Assembly (NCBI RefSeq): GCF_018448905.1
Contig: NZ_RCWA01000016.1
Coordinates: forward strand, 31,568 to 95,567
Reading direction: 5' to 3'
Origin: Photorhabdus heterorhabditis
Lineage (GTDB): Bacteria; Pseudomonadota; Gammaproteobacteria; Enterobacterales; Enterobacteriaceae
DNA length: 64,000 nucleotides
Under the pieces are notes generated by a model. That model was given only the letters and a program-made list of their open reading frames with translations, ran no database searches and was not told the DNA's origin. Both the position numbers and the translations under genes were made by a program. Of this stretch, positions 18,520 to 27,464 are shown one piece after another (the first letter of the stretch is position 1; each line of letters starts with the position of its first letter).

Positions 18520-18528
18520 TAACAACCT

Positions 18529-19395
18529 TCAGTTTTTTTCCACATCGTGATATTCCTCGCAAGCTTGCAAAGTATTCTGAATAAGCGTAGCTACTGTCAT
18601 TGGACCGACACCACCTGGAACAGGAGAGATCCAACTTGCTCGTTCTGATGCGGTTTCAAAATCAACATCACCGATGACTTTACCGTCTTCCAGACGATTA
18701 ATACCGACATCAATAACAATGGCGCCGGGTTTAATCCACTCACCAGGGATAAAGTTTGGCTTACCGACCGCCACAATTAGCAGATCTGCATGTTCCACAT
18801 GGTGGCGTAAATCTTTGGTAAAACGATGAGTAACCGTAGTGGTACAGCCAGCCAGTAACAATTCCAGACTCATTGGACGACCAACAATATTTGAGGCACC
18901 GATAATGACGGCATTCAGGCCATAAGTATTGATTCCACAACGCTCAAGCAAAGTTGCAATGCCGCGTGGAGTACAGGGGCGTAGCTTTGGTGCGCGTTGA
19001 CACAGGCGGCCAATATTATAAGGATGGAAGCCATCAACATCTTTATCAGGTTGGATACGTTCCAGAACTTTGACGTTATCAATTCCGGCTGGTAAAGGAA
19101 GTTGAACCAGAATCCCATCAATATCTGAATCCTTATTAAGCTGATCGATAAGGTTCAACAATTCTGCTTCGCTGGTGGTATCTGGCAGGTCATAGGAACG
19201 GGAAACGAACCCGACTTCTTCACAGGCACGACGTTTACTTGCGACATAAATCTGAGAGGCAGGGTTTTCTCCGACTAAAACAACGGCAAGACCGGGAGCA
19301 CGTTTCCCCGCTGCGACACGTTGTTGAACACGTTCGGCTACTTCACTTCTAATTGTCTGCGCAATCGTTTTCCCGTCAATAATTTTTGCTGGCAT
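18529..19395 (-). CDS. folD: Methylenetetrahydrofolate dehydrogenase/cyclohydrolase FolD
   Basis: The 288-residue bifunctional enzyme interconverts 5,10-methylene-THF and 10-formyl-THF. It has the catalytic [13 protein letters not shown] (Tyr/Lys) motif, the QLPLPAG substrate loop, the nucleotide-binding [12 protein letters not shown] and the PGGVGPMT signature. ATG 19395 matches the E. coli start. The folD-argU neighbourhood is a known lambdoid insertion region (DLP12 in E. coli). Confidence 0.97.
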   Translation of the reverse strand: MPAKIIDGKTIAQTIRSEVAERVQQRVAAGKRAPGLAVVLVGENPASQIYVASKRRACEEVGFVSRSYDLPDTTSEAELLNLIDQLNKDSDIDGILVQLPLPAGIDNVKVLERIQPDKDVDGFHPYNIGRLCQRAPKLRPCTPRGIATLLERCGINTYGLNAVIIGASNIVGRPMSLELLLAGCTTTVTHRFTKDLRHHVEHADLLIVAVGKPNFIPGEWIKPGAIVIDVGINRLEDGKVIGDVDFETASERASWISPVPGGVGPMTVATLIQNTLQACEEYHDVEKN

Positions 19396-19517
19396 GTACT
19401 CATAAATCCATAAATCAAACATTGGGATATCGTCTATTTTGTCAGAACATGAACGTGCTGTCAGTTTTATTGATAATCAGAAAATAGCCAGATGAAGATT
19501 TATAAGAAGAAAAGCCA

Positions 19518-19545
19518 TTGACTCAAGGGCTTGTCCCCGTATAAT
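19518..19545 (+). promoter_or_regulatory. Promoter of tRNA-Arg
   Basis: TTGACT (19518-19523) and TATAAT (19540-19545) are 16 bp apart, followed by a C-rich discriminator, as at stringently controlled stable-RNA promoters. The mature tRNA begins 47 bp after the -10 box. Confidence 0.85.
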
Positions 19546-19591
19546 CTCACCCCGCATCGAAGCATTACTGATGCAGCTCATCTCCCAAGAT

Positions 19592-19668
19592 GCGCCCTTA
19601 GCTCAGCTGGATAGAGCAACGGCCTTCTAAGCCGTAGGTCACAGGTTCGAATCCTGTAGGGCGCGCCA
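19592..19668 (+). tRNA. argU: tRNA-Arg (anticodon UCU)
   Basis: The 77-nt gene has acceptor arms GCGCCCT and AGGGCGC, a D-loop AGCTCAGCTGGATAGAG segment, an anticodon loop CTTCTAA (anticodon TCT, decoding AGA), a T-loop GGTTCGAATCC and an encoded CCA. It reads rare Arg codons. The prophage integrase gene ends 22 bp beyond it, so the 3' half of the tRNA is the likely attachment site. Confidence 0.97.
19640..19668. other. Presumed attachment core (attL) in the 3' end of tRNA-Arg
   Basis: The T-arm and 3' acceptor half of the tRNA directly adjoin int, as at phage insertions in tRNA genes. The matching second copy should be at the far prophage end, outside the window, so the exact core cannot be fixed. 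Confidence 0.5.
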
Positions 19669-19689
19669 TTTAGAATCAATAACTTACCA

Positions 19690-20847
19690 CTATTTTGCGA
19701 TTTTTAGTTTTGCGGACTGGGACGTATATGGGACGCATGCGCCAAGAACTGCATCAATTTGACGCGCATGCTCTGTTAAATGACTAGGCGCTAAATGTGC
19801 ATAGCGCCTTACCATTTCTATACTCTCCCATCCGCCCATCTCTTGCAGAATTGACAATGGAACTCCTGATTGCACAAGCCAGCTAGCCCACGTGTGTCGC
19901 AAGTCGTGGAATCTGAAATTCTCTATACCCGCCCGTTTCAATGCTGAATTCCATGCCGTATTATCATCTACGCGCATCTTTCTAACAGCGGGGGTTTCCG
20001 TTCCGTTCTGTCTGATTGATGCTTTCGTGTGGACAAAAACCCATCTGCTGTGATTTCCTATTTGATCACGTAATACATTACAAGATGTCTCATTCAGGGC
20101 CACCCCTATGGCCCTTGCTGACTTGCTTTGATCTGGGTGTATCCATGCGACTTTTCTTTGCATATCAATTTGCGACCACTCAAGATTAATGATATTTGAC
20201 CGCCTTAAGCCTGTTGCTAATGCGAACTTGACAATTGACTTAAGAGGTTCCGGGCATTCATCAATTAATCTTTGCGCCTCATTAGGTTCCAGCCATCTAA
20301 CGCGCCTCTCTCTAATTGTTGGCACTTTAATTACCGGCGCTTTCTCTAACAATTTCCAATCTCGCTCAGCAGCCCTTAGCAGAGATTTTATTAATGATAA
20401 ATGCTTAGCTTTAGTTGCTGTTGATACCGGAACTTCTTTATATGCAGGGATTTCCTTTCCTTTTTTCTCAGCTGCTTTTACACTGCTTTCCCACCGCTCT
20501 TTAGTCTTACGATTTTTCATCTTACTAATCGCTGCATAAATCCTAGTTTCGGTTATGTCCTTTAACTTAAAGCCTTCAAAATGTATCAGCCAAAACTCTA
20601 AGCGCCCCTTGTCATCATCCAGTGATTTTTTGTCTGCTTTCTCTTCAATCCAACGTAAACACGCTTCTTCAAAAGTGACATCAGGGAAGTCCCCCAGGCG
20701 ATCTATTCGCCATAATTCGGCTTTTCGCTTGTCATGCAACTCCTTAGCTTGCTTTTTGTCCGTTGTCCCAAGAGACTCCTTAATTCTTTTGCCGCTCGGC
20801 GTCGTGTAGTTCCCATACCATGTATTTCCTCTACGGAAGATTGACAT
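19690..20847 (-). CDS. int: Phage tyrosine-recombinase integrase
   Basis: The 385-residue protein has an N-terminal arm-binding domain ([17 protein letters not shown]), a SAM-like core-binding domain and a C-terminal catalytic domain. The catalytic residues are visible: Arg in ATGLRRSNI, HxxR in [11 protein letters not shown], His/Trp in GGWESIEM and Tyr in RRYAHL. It ends next to the tRNA-Arg target. Its start has GAAGGAG upstream and overlaps the preceding small gene by 145 bp. Confidence 0.97.
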   Translation of the reverse strand: MSIFRRGNTWYGNYTTPSGKRIKESLGTTDKKQAKELHDKRKAELWRIDRLGDFPDVTFEEACLRWIEEKADKKSLDDDKGRLEFWLIHFEGFKLKDITETRIYAAISKMKNRKTKERWESSVKAAEKKGKEIPAYKEVPVSTATKAKHLSLIKSLLRAAERDWKLLEKAPVIKVPTIRERRVRWLEPNEAQRLIDECPEPLKSIVKFALATGLRRSNIINLEWSQIDMQRKVAWIHPDQSKSARAIGVALNETSCNVLRDQIGNHSRWVFVHTKASIRQNGTETPAVRKMRVDDNTAWNSALKRAGIENFRFHDLRHTWASWLVQSGVPLSILQEMGGWESIEMVRRYAHLAPSHLTEHARQIDAVLGACVPYTSQSAKLKIAK

Positions 20848-21104
20848 TTTTTAGCTCCTTCTTCTGTCGCATCTACCGTGCTCACCAACACAGTTTGGAT
20901 CGGATTGCTGATTGCTGCAATACATGCGGCACGTGTAAATAAATATGGTGAGTTTGGTTTAGTGGGGTTCTTCTTTGTGTACGCTATTTTACCAATTTTG
21001 CACCAAAGAGATAATGTATCTACATCAATTCCTATAAATGCCGCTGCTTTTTTTCTTGATAATGATATTCCTTTCTCTCTATTACCACTTGTGATTAATT
21101 GCAT
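20703..21104 (-). CDS. Small HTH protein upstream of int (possible excisionase)
   Basis: The 133-residue basic protein contains a helix-turn-helix-like segment, [20 protein letters not shown] (about residues 16-35), of the kind found in Xis/AlpA proteins. It lies where xis usually lies and its last 48 codons overlap int in another frame. No close family was recognised, so excisionase is an inference from position and the HTH. Confidence 0.6.
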   Translation of the reverse strand: MQLITSGNREKGISLSRKKAAAFIGIDVDTLSLWCKIGKIAYTKKNPTKPNSPYLFTRAACIAAISNPIQTVLVSTVDATEEGAKKCQSSVEEIHGMGTTRRRAAKELRSLLGQRTKSKLRSCMTSEKPNYGE

Positions 21105-21106
21105 AT

Positions 21107-21322
21107 TTATTCCTTTTGTAAATCCCGAACATACTGAGAAAGCCAGGCTTTCGGCGTTGACTTTCTCATCTGATGCTCATTCATAATTAACTTGAACTTG
21201 TGTGTATATTTATCGAGTATTGCTGTGACTGCTTTATCGTCGTATCTGTTAAGAGCTGTCAGCTCGCTTAAGCATTCCCTTGCTATTTTGCGACGTCCGT
21301 TTTCGTATATTTGTTCTGACAT
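21107..21322 (-). CDS. Phage early protein of unknown function
   Basis: A 71-residue hydrophilic protein (YENGRRKIARECLSELTALN at its start). The start at 21322 overlaps the upstream stop as TGATG, which indicates translational coupling. No domain is recognised. It is part of the leftward early operon. Confidence 0.6.
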   Translation of the reverse strand: MSEQIYENGRRKIARECLSELTALNRYDDKAVTAILDKYTHKFKLIMNEHQMRKSTPKAWLSQYVRDLQKE

Positions 21323-21567
21323 CAGACTTGAACTAGTGTTTCTTTCCAATCAATGCATTCTAAATCGACGCAAGCGACAGGCATGCAAAAAATATCAAAA
21401 TTACTTGCAAGCCATGCCCCATCGTCCAGTCTCGGCGCTTCGCGATATGCGTATATAAATCCATCTTCATCTGTTGCAAGACATTCAACAATTCTTAGAA
21501 CTGTTAATTGAATGCCGAAGTAGTCAACAGTCTTTGTTTCTATCGGGAATGTGTTAATAAGCTTCAT
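21322..21567 (-). CDS. Phage early protein of unknown function
   Basis: An 81-residue acidic protein with mixed alpha/beta character and no recognised domain. It overlaps the methyltransferase gene upstream by 14 bp and the downstream gene by 1 bp, a tight early-operon arrangement. Confidence 0.65.
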   Translation of the reverse strand: MKLINTFPIETKTVDYFGIQLTVLRIVECLATDEDGFIYAYREAPRLDDGAWLASNFDIFCMPVACVDLECIDWKETLVQV

Positions 21568-22105
21568 GTGATTTTATTTCCTTTAATATGCCAGAACTAG
21601 TTGACATTAGTTCATCTTTATCAACTGTTGTGAATATGCAGCGAGATTTGATAAATGGACGCCAAATTAAAAGCATCGACCCTTTTGTATTACTCTTACT
21701 TTTTATACCCAGTTCTGCTGGAATAAATTGAATCCTGCCGCCTGTTATCAATCTAATTTCATCAACGCTTTCCATAGCTAATTTAAACCAGCCGACCGAT
21801 GTATCGGCTGGAACTAACATAACAACAGTCTGTAATTGCTTCCTGCATTGTTCTGCTGCCTTTAATATCCACGGACCAATATCAGAGTAGGGCGGGTTAC
21901 ACCAAATTTCCCCGTAGCTTATCCATTCGCATTCAAGTGCATTATCTCGTTCCGTGAGATAATGAGCGCATAAAGCATTTTTATAATCGGCGGCGGCGTC
22001 GAGATAAAAACCAAATTCCAGGTCTAATGCTGTAAATATCTCGATCGGGGTTTGCCATTTATCACGAAGTTCTTTTGGCGTATTACTTCTTCCAAAGTCT
22101 GCCAT
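21554..22105 (-). CDS. Phage N-6-adenine DNA methyltransferase (Dam type)
   Basis: With ATG 22105 the protein has 183 residues. It carries the catalytic motif NPPY (in EIWCNPPYSDIG), the DKWQTP segment near the start and LDAAAD, all typical of the phage Dam family. It probably methylates adenine in phage DNA, for example to evade restriction or for regulation. The upstream in-frame extension to 22213 is unlikely because GGAG precedes 22105 and the extension overlaps the next gene. Confidence 0.9.
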   Translation of the reverse strand: MADFGRSNTPKELRDKWQTPIEIFTALDLEFGFYLDAAADYKNALCAHYLTERDNALECEWISYGEIWCNPPYSDIGPWILKAAEQCRKQLQTVVMLVPADTSVGWFKLAMESVDEIRLITGGRIQFIPAELGIKSKSNTKGSMLLIWRPFIKSRCIFTTVDKDELMSTSSGILKEIKSHEAY

Positions 22106-22109
22106 AAAT

Positions 22110-22325
22110 TTAATCACTCCAATATGATAAACTTTCTTTCGCTGCGTCATGCGGATGAATATATTTCCAGTACCCGCGTTTCTTTGAATATGTTTCAATC
22201 TCACATGCAGCAATGTCTTTTGCTTTTGATAAACTAGTTTCGCTCGATACGAGAGTATTTATCATGTATCGCTTGAACATTCGTTTCCAGATAAAGTAAA
22301 AGTGATAGCAGAGATAATCATTCAT
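22110..22325 (-). CDS. Phage early protein of unknown function
   Basis: A 71-residue protein rich in aromatic residues at its N-terminus. It overlaps the upstream gene by 8 bp and ends 4 bp before the methyltransferase start. No domain recognised. Confidence 0.6.
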   Translation of the reverse strand: MNDYLCYHFYFIWKRMFKRYMINTLVSSETSLSKAKDIAACEIETYSKKRGYWKYIHPHDAAKESLSYWSD

Positions 22326-22950
22326 TATTTATCTCCGGTGCGGCCGGATAAATAATGGGTGCCCAAGCAATCACTTTCAATTCTTCATCAATGGGTTGAT
22401 ACCAGCCATTATAATCAGGATGATCATGAACATGATGCCAGCCCACCATGTTCAGCCAAAGATAATAATCATTTTCTACTGCCCAAGAAGGGATTGCCCA
22501 TTTTTCTTCCAATTTTTCTCTGAAATCAAAATCGTTAATATCTTCACATGTTGGAGTGGGTTTATTAATCCATGTGAGCATTATCACTTTTTTTAATAAT
22601 GAATCAGATTCATTGTCTTTTATCTCTACATAAGCCCAGCACTTCATTTCTTCACCGACTTTAATATCTGGATGCTCTGTAAAATTCCAGTCAATATTAA
22701 GCATTGATTCAATCTTATCAATTACTTGCCCCGGAGAACCTGAATCATCTTCTGCTTTAATACCTACCGCATTAGCTATAGCACCTAACCCCAGGCATGA
22801 TTCAACAAACATTCCTTTATAACTTTCACGTTCTTTACGAAGAGATTTCAATTTACCAGCAATCTCATTCAAAATTAAATAATCGTCACGACTTGCTATT
22901 CTTGCTAATTCGTGACATGCGGATATTAAAGTTTCTGTGTTTTTAGTCAT
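22318..22950 (-). CDS. Phage early protein (Ea22-like N-terminal part)
   Basis: A 210-residue protein. Its N-terminal third (helical, with the LKSLRKERESYKGMFVESCL segment) resembles Ea22/Ead-type early proteins; the C-terminal part is Trp-rich (WINKP, WAIPSWAVENDYYLW, WHHVHDHPDYNGWYQP) and looks like a small separate domain of unknown function seen in phage proteins that describe a form-like fold. Function unknown; membership of the leftward early operon is clear. Confidence 0.65.
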   Translation of the reverse strand: MTKNTETLISACHELARIASRDDYLILNEIAGKLKSLRKERESYKGMFVESCLGLGAIANAVGIKAEDDSGSPGQVIDKIESMLNIDWNFTEHPDIKVGEEMKCWAYVEIKDNESDSLLKKVIMLTWINKPTPTCEDINDFDFREKLEEKWAIPSWAVENDYYLWLNMVGWHHVHDHPDYNGWYQPIDEELKVIAWAPIIYPAAPEINNE

Positions 22951-22969
22951 GATAATTACCTTTAATTTA

Positions 22970-23434
22970 CTATTTTTTATAAAATACTATCCAGTGTGTA
23001 TTTGCTTGCTTGCCCGATAAGTGACCGAAAACAGGCTTTACATCAGTCAGCGCTAAAATTTCAGATGTTTTTATCTGAGTTTCATTCCATTTAAAAATAA
23101 GAGATCCATTTATTTTCAGGACTCGAAATGCTTCTCTGAATCCATGAGTCAAATCATCTCTCCAAGTTTTATTTAGTGCACCGTATTTTTTACGCTGCCA
23201 GCCATTTTCACCGGCTCGGCAAAGATGCGGCGGGTCAAAAACAACGAGATTGAATGAATTACTAGCAAATGGCAGAGCACGAAAATCACAAACAATATCT
23301 GGCTCAATATTCAGCTCCCGGCCATCACATAAAATGTGACTTTCTCGCCGGATGTCACAGAATAAAACATCGGGATTAGATTTATCGAAATAGAACATTC
23401 TACTGCCGCAACACATGTCTAATATATGTTTCAT
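22970..23434 (-). CDS. SAM-dependent methyltransferase-like phage protein
   Basis: The protein of about 154 residues has a class I methyltransferase layout: the DMCCGSRMFYF glycine-loop equivalent near the N-terminus, FNLVVFDPPHLC as motif IV, and a strand-rich end. A DPPH motif suggests a DNA or small-molecule substrate. ATG 23434 is preferred; a GTG at 23443 is possible. It is the second methyltransferase of this early operon. Confidence 0.75.
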   Translation of the reverse strand: MKHILDMCCGSRMFYFDKSNPDVLFCDIRRESHILCDGRELNIEPDIVCDFRALPFASNSFNLVVFDPPHLCRAGENGWQRKKYGALNKTWRDDLTHGFREAFRVLKINGSLIFKWNETQIKTSEILALTDVKPVFGHLSGKQANTHWIVFYKK

Positions 23435-23439
23435 GATAA

Positions 23440-23874
23440 TCACATCTTTTTAACAATCATATTTTCGCAAATTTCTTTAGCTCGATGACAAGTGTCAATA
23501 TCGAACCAACCAAAGTGACATTCGCATTTGTTAATTCCTAGCTTTCCCGCTAGCCAGCGATACGCATCCGTGCGATCTAAATTCCATTTTTCCCGCATTT
23601 CTTCAAACTCTCGTTTGCCGTTCATTCGTGCTAAACGAGTTGCTTTATTTGCCAATGTACCGAGCGGAATACCTGTAAACGGGTGCATGCCAACGTATGC
23701 CCCGCACGATGTGCATATATATAGCCAGGGCCACTTACTATGAATTTTGCGGAATATCTTTTCATGATGAGCTATTGTCACTTGCCCATTACAGTAGTGA
23801 CAATTAACTGGAATTGGGAGCGGGTCTTTAACCCGCTGAATTGCGCGTTTGTTAGGATTCCAGGGGGTGTTCAT
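23440..23874 (-). CDS. Phage zinc-finger protein, DUF3268 family
   Basis: The 144-residue protein has a four-cysteine zinc site (CHYCNGQV and YICTSCGAYVG) followed by GMHPFTGIPLGTLAN, the hallmark of DUF3268 phage proteins, and a C-terminal Cys/His-rich part. The role is unknown; DNA or RNA binding is plausible. It overlaps the genes on both sides. Confidence 0.82.
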   Translation of the reverse strand: MNTPWNPNKRAIQRVKDPLPIPVNCHYCNGQVTIAHHEKIFRKIHSKWPWLYICTSCGAYVGMHPFTGIPLGTLANKATRLARMNGKREFEEMREKWNLDRTDAYRWLAGKLGINKCECHFGWFDIDTCHRAKEICENMIVKKM

Positions 23875-24175
23875 GTAGTCTCCTTAATGCCTCTTTCACG
23901 GCATTTAAACGAGAGTCCATCCGTTTGTATTTTTGACTACGCATTTTTAGCGTGCCATCAAGATAGTTGATGATATATTCGTTATCAGCTTTGAGAATAA
24001 AATCAGATAATGAACATGACATTGCGGGCCAAAATGAAGTCCACGACTCACTGTATTCAGAGATAGTTATTCTCCCCCGGCCATCTCCATAATCCTCTAA
24101 ATAAACATGAATAGGGTCATGTCGTGTAACGTCTGTAATTAACAATTTCACGACATTTGATTTTTCAATTTTCAC
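23852..24175 (-). CDS. Phage early protein of unknown function
   Basis: A 107-residue protein starting at a GTG with GGAG upstream. The segments PIHVYLEDYGDGRGRITI and SWTSFWPAMS are characteristic of a conserved but uncharacterised family in enterobacterial temperate phages. It overlaps the zinc-finger gene by 23 bp. Confidence 0.7.
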   Translation of the reverse strand: MKIEKSNVVKLLITDVTRHDPIHVYLEDYGDGRGRITISEYSESWTSFWPAMSCSLSDFILKADNEYIINYLDGTLKMRSQKYKRMDSRLNAVKEALRRLHEHPLES

Positions 24176-24195
24176 AATAGTTTTCTCCTTTGTAA

Positions 24196-24378
24196 CTAAT
24201 TAATATAACGATTGCCAATATATTCATTGTCCATTGAGTTTAATAATTTAGTTCTTAATTCAGTGAGGAGCTGCCTTTCTTCGTGCGTACTACATGAAGT
24301 AAATGCGGTTGAATATTCAACATGATGCTTATTTAAGTCTTCATTAAACGAGATAAAAATTTCTAACTTCACAGCCAT
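24196..24378 (-). CDS. Small phage protein of unknown function
   Basis: A 60-residue hydrophilic protein with an ATG start, in line with the early operon. No domain recognised. Confidence 0.5.
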   Translation of the reverse strand: MAVKLEIFISFNEDLNKHHVEYSTAFTSCSTHEERQLLTELRTKLLNSMDNEYIGNRYIN

Positions 24379-24450
24379 AAATCACCTCATTAAATTAATT
24401 AATTTTCACATCTTTCAGGATTTCCAAGAATAAATGCACGATGGGTGAAA

Positions 24451-24999
24451 TTATCTCGTCAGAGCCTGGTAAATAGCTGAAACATATTTTGCCTGGTGGA
24501 TTGCATCGTCTAGCGCATTGTGTCGTATTCCGTCGAATGGCATGTCACGCTTAGGGTCAAAGCCAATCGCTTTACCCATTTCAACAATGGTTCTTACGTC
24601 TCTGTCATTCCACCACACCCAAGGAATTGTTAAGCCGCATAGCCCGTATGAGTTACGAAGAATGACGCAATCGAAAGATGCGCCATTTCCCCATACTTGC
24701 AGATATTTGCTATTCACATTTGTATTGATGAACTGACGGAATTCAAGTAGTGCTTCATTAAGCGGCTTTGTCGCTTCAGATACAGACGCTCTTGCTTGTT
24801 CACTTTGCTGCATCCACCACATAATCGTGCTCGCGTCTGGGGCCGCACCGCGCTGCATCGATGATTCCAGGGAGATATTAATTGAAGTACTGGCACCCAA
24901 ATCGCCGGTTGAAGGTTCGAAGAAAACAGCGCCGATTGAGATAATCGGCGAATTTGGTGTATTACCCATAGTTTCTAAGTCAATCATTAAATTGTTCAT
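24451..24999 (-). CDS. DEDDh 3'-5' exonuclease
   Basis: The 182-residue nuclease has Exo I DLETMG (Asp7, Glu9), Exo II NGASFDCVIL and Exo III HNALDDAIHQA (His, Asp), the DEDDh set of the RNase T / phage Rv2179c-like group. It probably degrades single-stranded DNA or RNA ends during phage recombination. It lies immediately downstream of the SSB-like and Sak4-like genes. Confidence 0.9.
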   Translation of the reverse strand: MNNLMIDLETMGNTPNSPIISIGAVFFEPSTGDLGASTSINISLESSMQRGAAPDASTIMWWMQQSEQARASVSEATKPLNEALLEFRQFINTNVNSKYLQVWGNGASFDCVILRNSYGLCGLTIPWVWWNDRDVRTIVEMGKAIGFDPKRDMPFDGIRHNALDDAIHQAKYVSAIYQALTR

Positions 25000-25019
25000 T
25001 AACTTAATTTCCTGTTTTT

Positions 25020-25622
25020 TTAAAATGGAGAGAAATTATCGTCGTATTGATTTGACTGCATGTTGCTATCATAATAATTATCATAGCTATTATTATGTGA
25101 TTTCTTTCTTTCGTCTCTGTCTTTTAAGTTTGAGACAATGTTATTTACAGTTTCAGCAACTTTACCCTCTTTTAATTCTTGCAAAGTTTGTCCTGTTTTT
25201 GCAATAAATGGAATTCTAATATCAAAACCAAATGTGTCATTGCCGTCTGATTTCTTTGTTCGTAATGTTTTTTGTAGCACCAGGCCAACTTTTTTTCCCG
25301 CAATCTCCGGCGCTATAAAAGTCTCATCTTTCTTGATATAACTTAGTTGCTTTATTCCGGCACAACCGATGATTGCATTAATCATATTAATGCCGTATTG
25401 ATTGTCAGTGCCATCATTCTTTTTATAGCAAACGCTCAAATAATTAACTTTTCTTCCGTCATTTGATTCACCAGCCAATTCAATAAAACAAGCCCCTCCC
25501 TTTCCTGTTGTAAATTTAGCTTCGCTTATCGTGATAATATAAGCTCCACTTTCTGTGATGAATCCGCTTTGACCCGCCGACAGTGCTAATTCTTCGTTAT
25601 AAACAAACATAACATTATTCAT
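25020..25622 (-). CDS. SSB-like phage single-strand DNA-binding protein
   Basis: The 200-residue protein has a beta-rich N-terminal part consistent with an OB-fold, then a low-complexity Asn/Asp/Tyr-rich linker (about 170-195) and ends in DDNFSPF, very like the acidic tip (DDDIPF type) by which bacterial SSB recruits partners. It is directly downstream of a Sak4-like gene; phage HK620 Sak4 works with such a cognate SSB. Assignment rests on the tip and the neighbour. Confidence 0.72.
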   Translation of the reverse strand: MNNVMFVYNEELALSAGQSGFITESGAYIITISEAKFTTGKGGACFIELAGESNDGRKVNYLSVCYKKNDGTDNQYGINMINAIIGCAGIKQLSYIKKDETFIAPEIAGKKVGLVLQKTLRTKKSDGNDTFGFDIRIPFIAKTGQTLQELKEGKVAETVNNIVSNLKDRDERKKSHNNSYDNYYDSNMQSNQYDDNFSPF

Positions 25623-25633
25623 TTCATTTAACC

Positions 25634-26290
25634 TTATTTATTGATTTCGTAATAATGACAAATTGTTTCATCGATAACAGCTAAATCATTTTCTATTTCA
25701 TGTTTATCAAACATGCCCATTGGGGATTTAACTGTATCGTAGCCGTTGTTTCTTGTTGAGAAAAGATAATTGTCATCCTTGACAATTGTTCTTAATACTA
25801 TTGTAAACATTCCTTCAATAGTTATTTTTTCATCCAGCATTTTTCCTATTGTCTTTATTTTAACTTTCCCTGTTTGAGTTTCTTCTGTATGAGACAGAAA
25901 ATAAATTCGTAAATCGTCCGGCGTTCCATTTATTGCCTTGTCAATGATATTCCACGCATGACTACCGATTTCCGTAAATTTATCGAATGACTTTTCATCA
26001 GAGCGACGCATAAATTCATTTGCCATCACATATTGAAAGTCATCGATGATAACGATTTTCTTTCCGTATGAGTGAGCTTTTATTATCGCCCCTTCGATAT
26101 GACTATATTTATCTGAAATAAAAACGGAGGTTTCTGGTTTTTCTCTGTCCCACAATTTCCATAATGTGGATTTAAATGGTAGCGGTTTCCTTACCGTCTG
26201 GACCAGTAAACAATCTGCCGGATTTAAATTTCTGAGACTCGTTGACTTCCCTGTCCCCGATTCCCCTAAAATTAATGTTGCTGTTCCCAT
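25634..26290 (-). CDS. Sak4-like RecA-core ATPase (phage annealing/recombination)
   Basis: With ATG 26290 (GGAG upstream) the protein has 218 residues: Walker A GESGTGKST at residues 9-17, Walker B IVIIDDFQYV and a compact RecA core. This is the layout of phage Sak4 proteins, remote RecA homologues that anneal single strands. The flanking SSB-like and exonuclease genes complete a recombination module. Confidence 0.83.
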   Translation of the reverse strand: MGTATLILGESGTGKSTSLRNLNPADCLLVQTVRKPLPFKSTLWKLWDREKPETSVFISDKYSHIEGAIIKAHSYGKKIVIIDDFQYVMANEFMRRSDEKSFDKFTEIGSHAWNIIDKAINGTPDDLRIYFLSHTEETQTGKVKIKTIGKMLDEKITIEGMFTIVLRTIVKDDNYLFSTRNNGYDTVKSPMGMFDKHEIENDLAVIDETICHYYEINK

Positions 26291-26305
26291 TATTATCAAC
26301 TCCAA

Positions 26306-26992
26306 CTAATTGATGAAAGTCATTCTCTTGTGAATAGCCCTGACTCGCTCAACATCACCCTCGCAATATTTAGCGACTGTTGAGATTTTCCCATCCCGGA
26401 CAAAATCCCAAACTTTACTACCGTCAATATCCTCACCAGTCTCAGAACCTTTTTGAGGCAAACTAAGAACATGGCATAACTTATCAAGTGACACTCTGTT
26501 GCCGTGCCCGGACCAAGTTGTCATTGTATCGAACACTTGTTTATCCCAAGGTCTCGCTCCGAACGGGATAAATCTGGGGGGCTTAATGCCGAGCACAACC
26601 GCACGTTGAAACATGAATCTCAAATCGAAGCCAGCTATATTATGACCAATGAAAACCGGAGGTATCTGACGTGACGGGTCGTAATTGCTTTCGAGATAAT
26701 GAAATAAATCAGTAATAATTGCAGATTCTGAATTTTTCCAGTTCTCATCAAAAAACGTCACAACAGGCTCATCGTTAATTGCTACACTGACACAGCAAAT
26801 TTGGCCGAGTCCGCCGTCGAAGCTGGTTTTTCGCCAGTCCTCTTCTGCAACTTTATCTCTATTTTCAGTAAGCCATTCATCAATACTCTCTTGCTTCTTG
26901 TAATTGCCGGGCGCTTTCACATTATCGAGAAAAGATTTTTTAACTGATTCGTTTTGCGCCGGGATTGTTTCAATATCAATATAAATATTCAT
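26306..26992 (-). CDS. PolB-like DEDDy 3'-5' exonuclease
   Basis: The 228-residue protein has DIETIP (Asp6, Glu8), GHNIAGFDLRFM and a final YCEGDVERV with Tyr/Asp, the DEDDy proofreading-exonuclease pattern of family B polymerases without a polymerase domain. It precedes the Sak4-like gene by 15 bp and is probably the nuclease of the same recombination system. Confidence 0.9.
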   Translation of the reverse strand: MNIYIDIETIPAQNESVKKSFLDNVKAPGNYKKQESIDEWLTENRDKVAEEDWRKTSFDGGLGQICCVSVAINDEPVVTFFDENWKNSESAIITDLFHYLESNYDPSRQIPPVFIGHNIAGFDLRFMFQRAVVLGIKPPRFIPFGARPWDKQVFDTMTTWSGHGNRVSLDKLCHVLSLPQKGSETGEDIDGSKVWDFVRDGKISTVAKYCEGDVERVRAIHKRMTFIN

Positions 26993-27011
26993 TTTGTTTC
27001 CTGTTAAGTTA

Positions 27012-27185
27012 TTAAGTAAAGTCGCCGTTAAATTCGATTGAGCTAATCGGCATATTCATATCCATTACCTGAATAGAGCGCTTATGTTCAATCTCTTTAT
27101 GCTCGATAATTTCTTTATCTGAATAGCCGATTTTCTTATAGAATTCCGTTTCTTTGCTTTTTCCATGATGCTGATGAGAGTTCAT
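27012..27185 (-). CDS. Small phage protein of unknown function
   Basis: A 57-residue polar protein (KSKETEFYKKIGYSDKE) beginning 2 bp after the stop of the upstream small gene. An extended start exists at 27221 but overlaps that gene. No domain recognised. Confidence 0.5.
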   Translation of the reverse strand: MNSHQHHGKSKETEFYKKIGYSDKEIIEHKEIEHKRSIQVMDMNMPISSIEFNGDFT

Positions 27186-27186
27186 A

Positions 27187-27372
27187 TTACAAAGCCTCGA
27201 TTTTGTAACCCCTATTTTCAAAATACTCCTTTACTTCATTGAAGCAGAGATTAGAGTTTCCGATAATTTCATCAGCAGTTCCTTTTGTTATGAAATATCC
27301 GTCTTCAACTTCAATTTCATATCCTTTATTTTTTGTAAAGCTCTTAAAAGTGTCACAGTAAATTTTAAGCAT
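27187..27372 (-). CDS. Small phage protein of unknown function
   Basis: A 61-residue protein (LKIYCDTFKSFTKNKGYEIE); ATG 27372 has GAGG upstream. The in-frame region upstream looks non-coding. Function unknown. Confidence 0.55.
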   Translation of the reverse strand: MLKIYCDTFKSFTKNKGYEIEVEDGYFITKGTADEIIGNSNLCFNEVKEYFENRGYKIEAL

Positions 27373-27374
27373 AA

Positions 27375-27464
27375 TTACCTCATAAAAATTAAAATGATTG
27401 TTGAAAACAGAATTAAACACGATGGATATAACATAGCGAATAGACACTCTTTAATCATCTTCAT
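27375..27464 (-). CDS. Very small hydrophobic peptide (29 residues)
   Basis: ATG 27464 opens a frame whose product has a 20-residue hydrophobic stretch (LFAMLYPSCLILFSTIILIF) with a final Arg, a probable single membrane helix. It overlaps the preceding small gene by 14 bp and ends 2 bp before the next start, fitting a translational chain. No homologue recognised. Confidence 0.4.
   Translation of the reverse strand: MKMIKECLFAMLYPSCLILFSTIILIFMR

Noticed and set aside
20189-21186. Forward frames opposite int and the HTH gene
   Set aside because: Antisense to int and to a plausible HTH gene; no recognisable protein pattern.
24825-25210. Forward frame across the SSB-like gene start
   Set aside because: Antisense to two supported genes and composed of Cys/Tyr/Leu-rich low-quality sequence.
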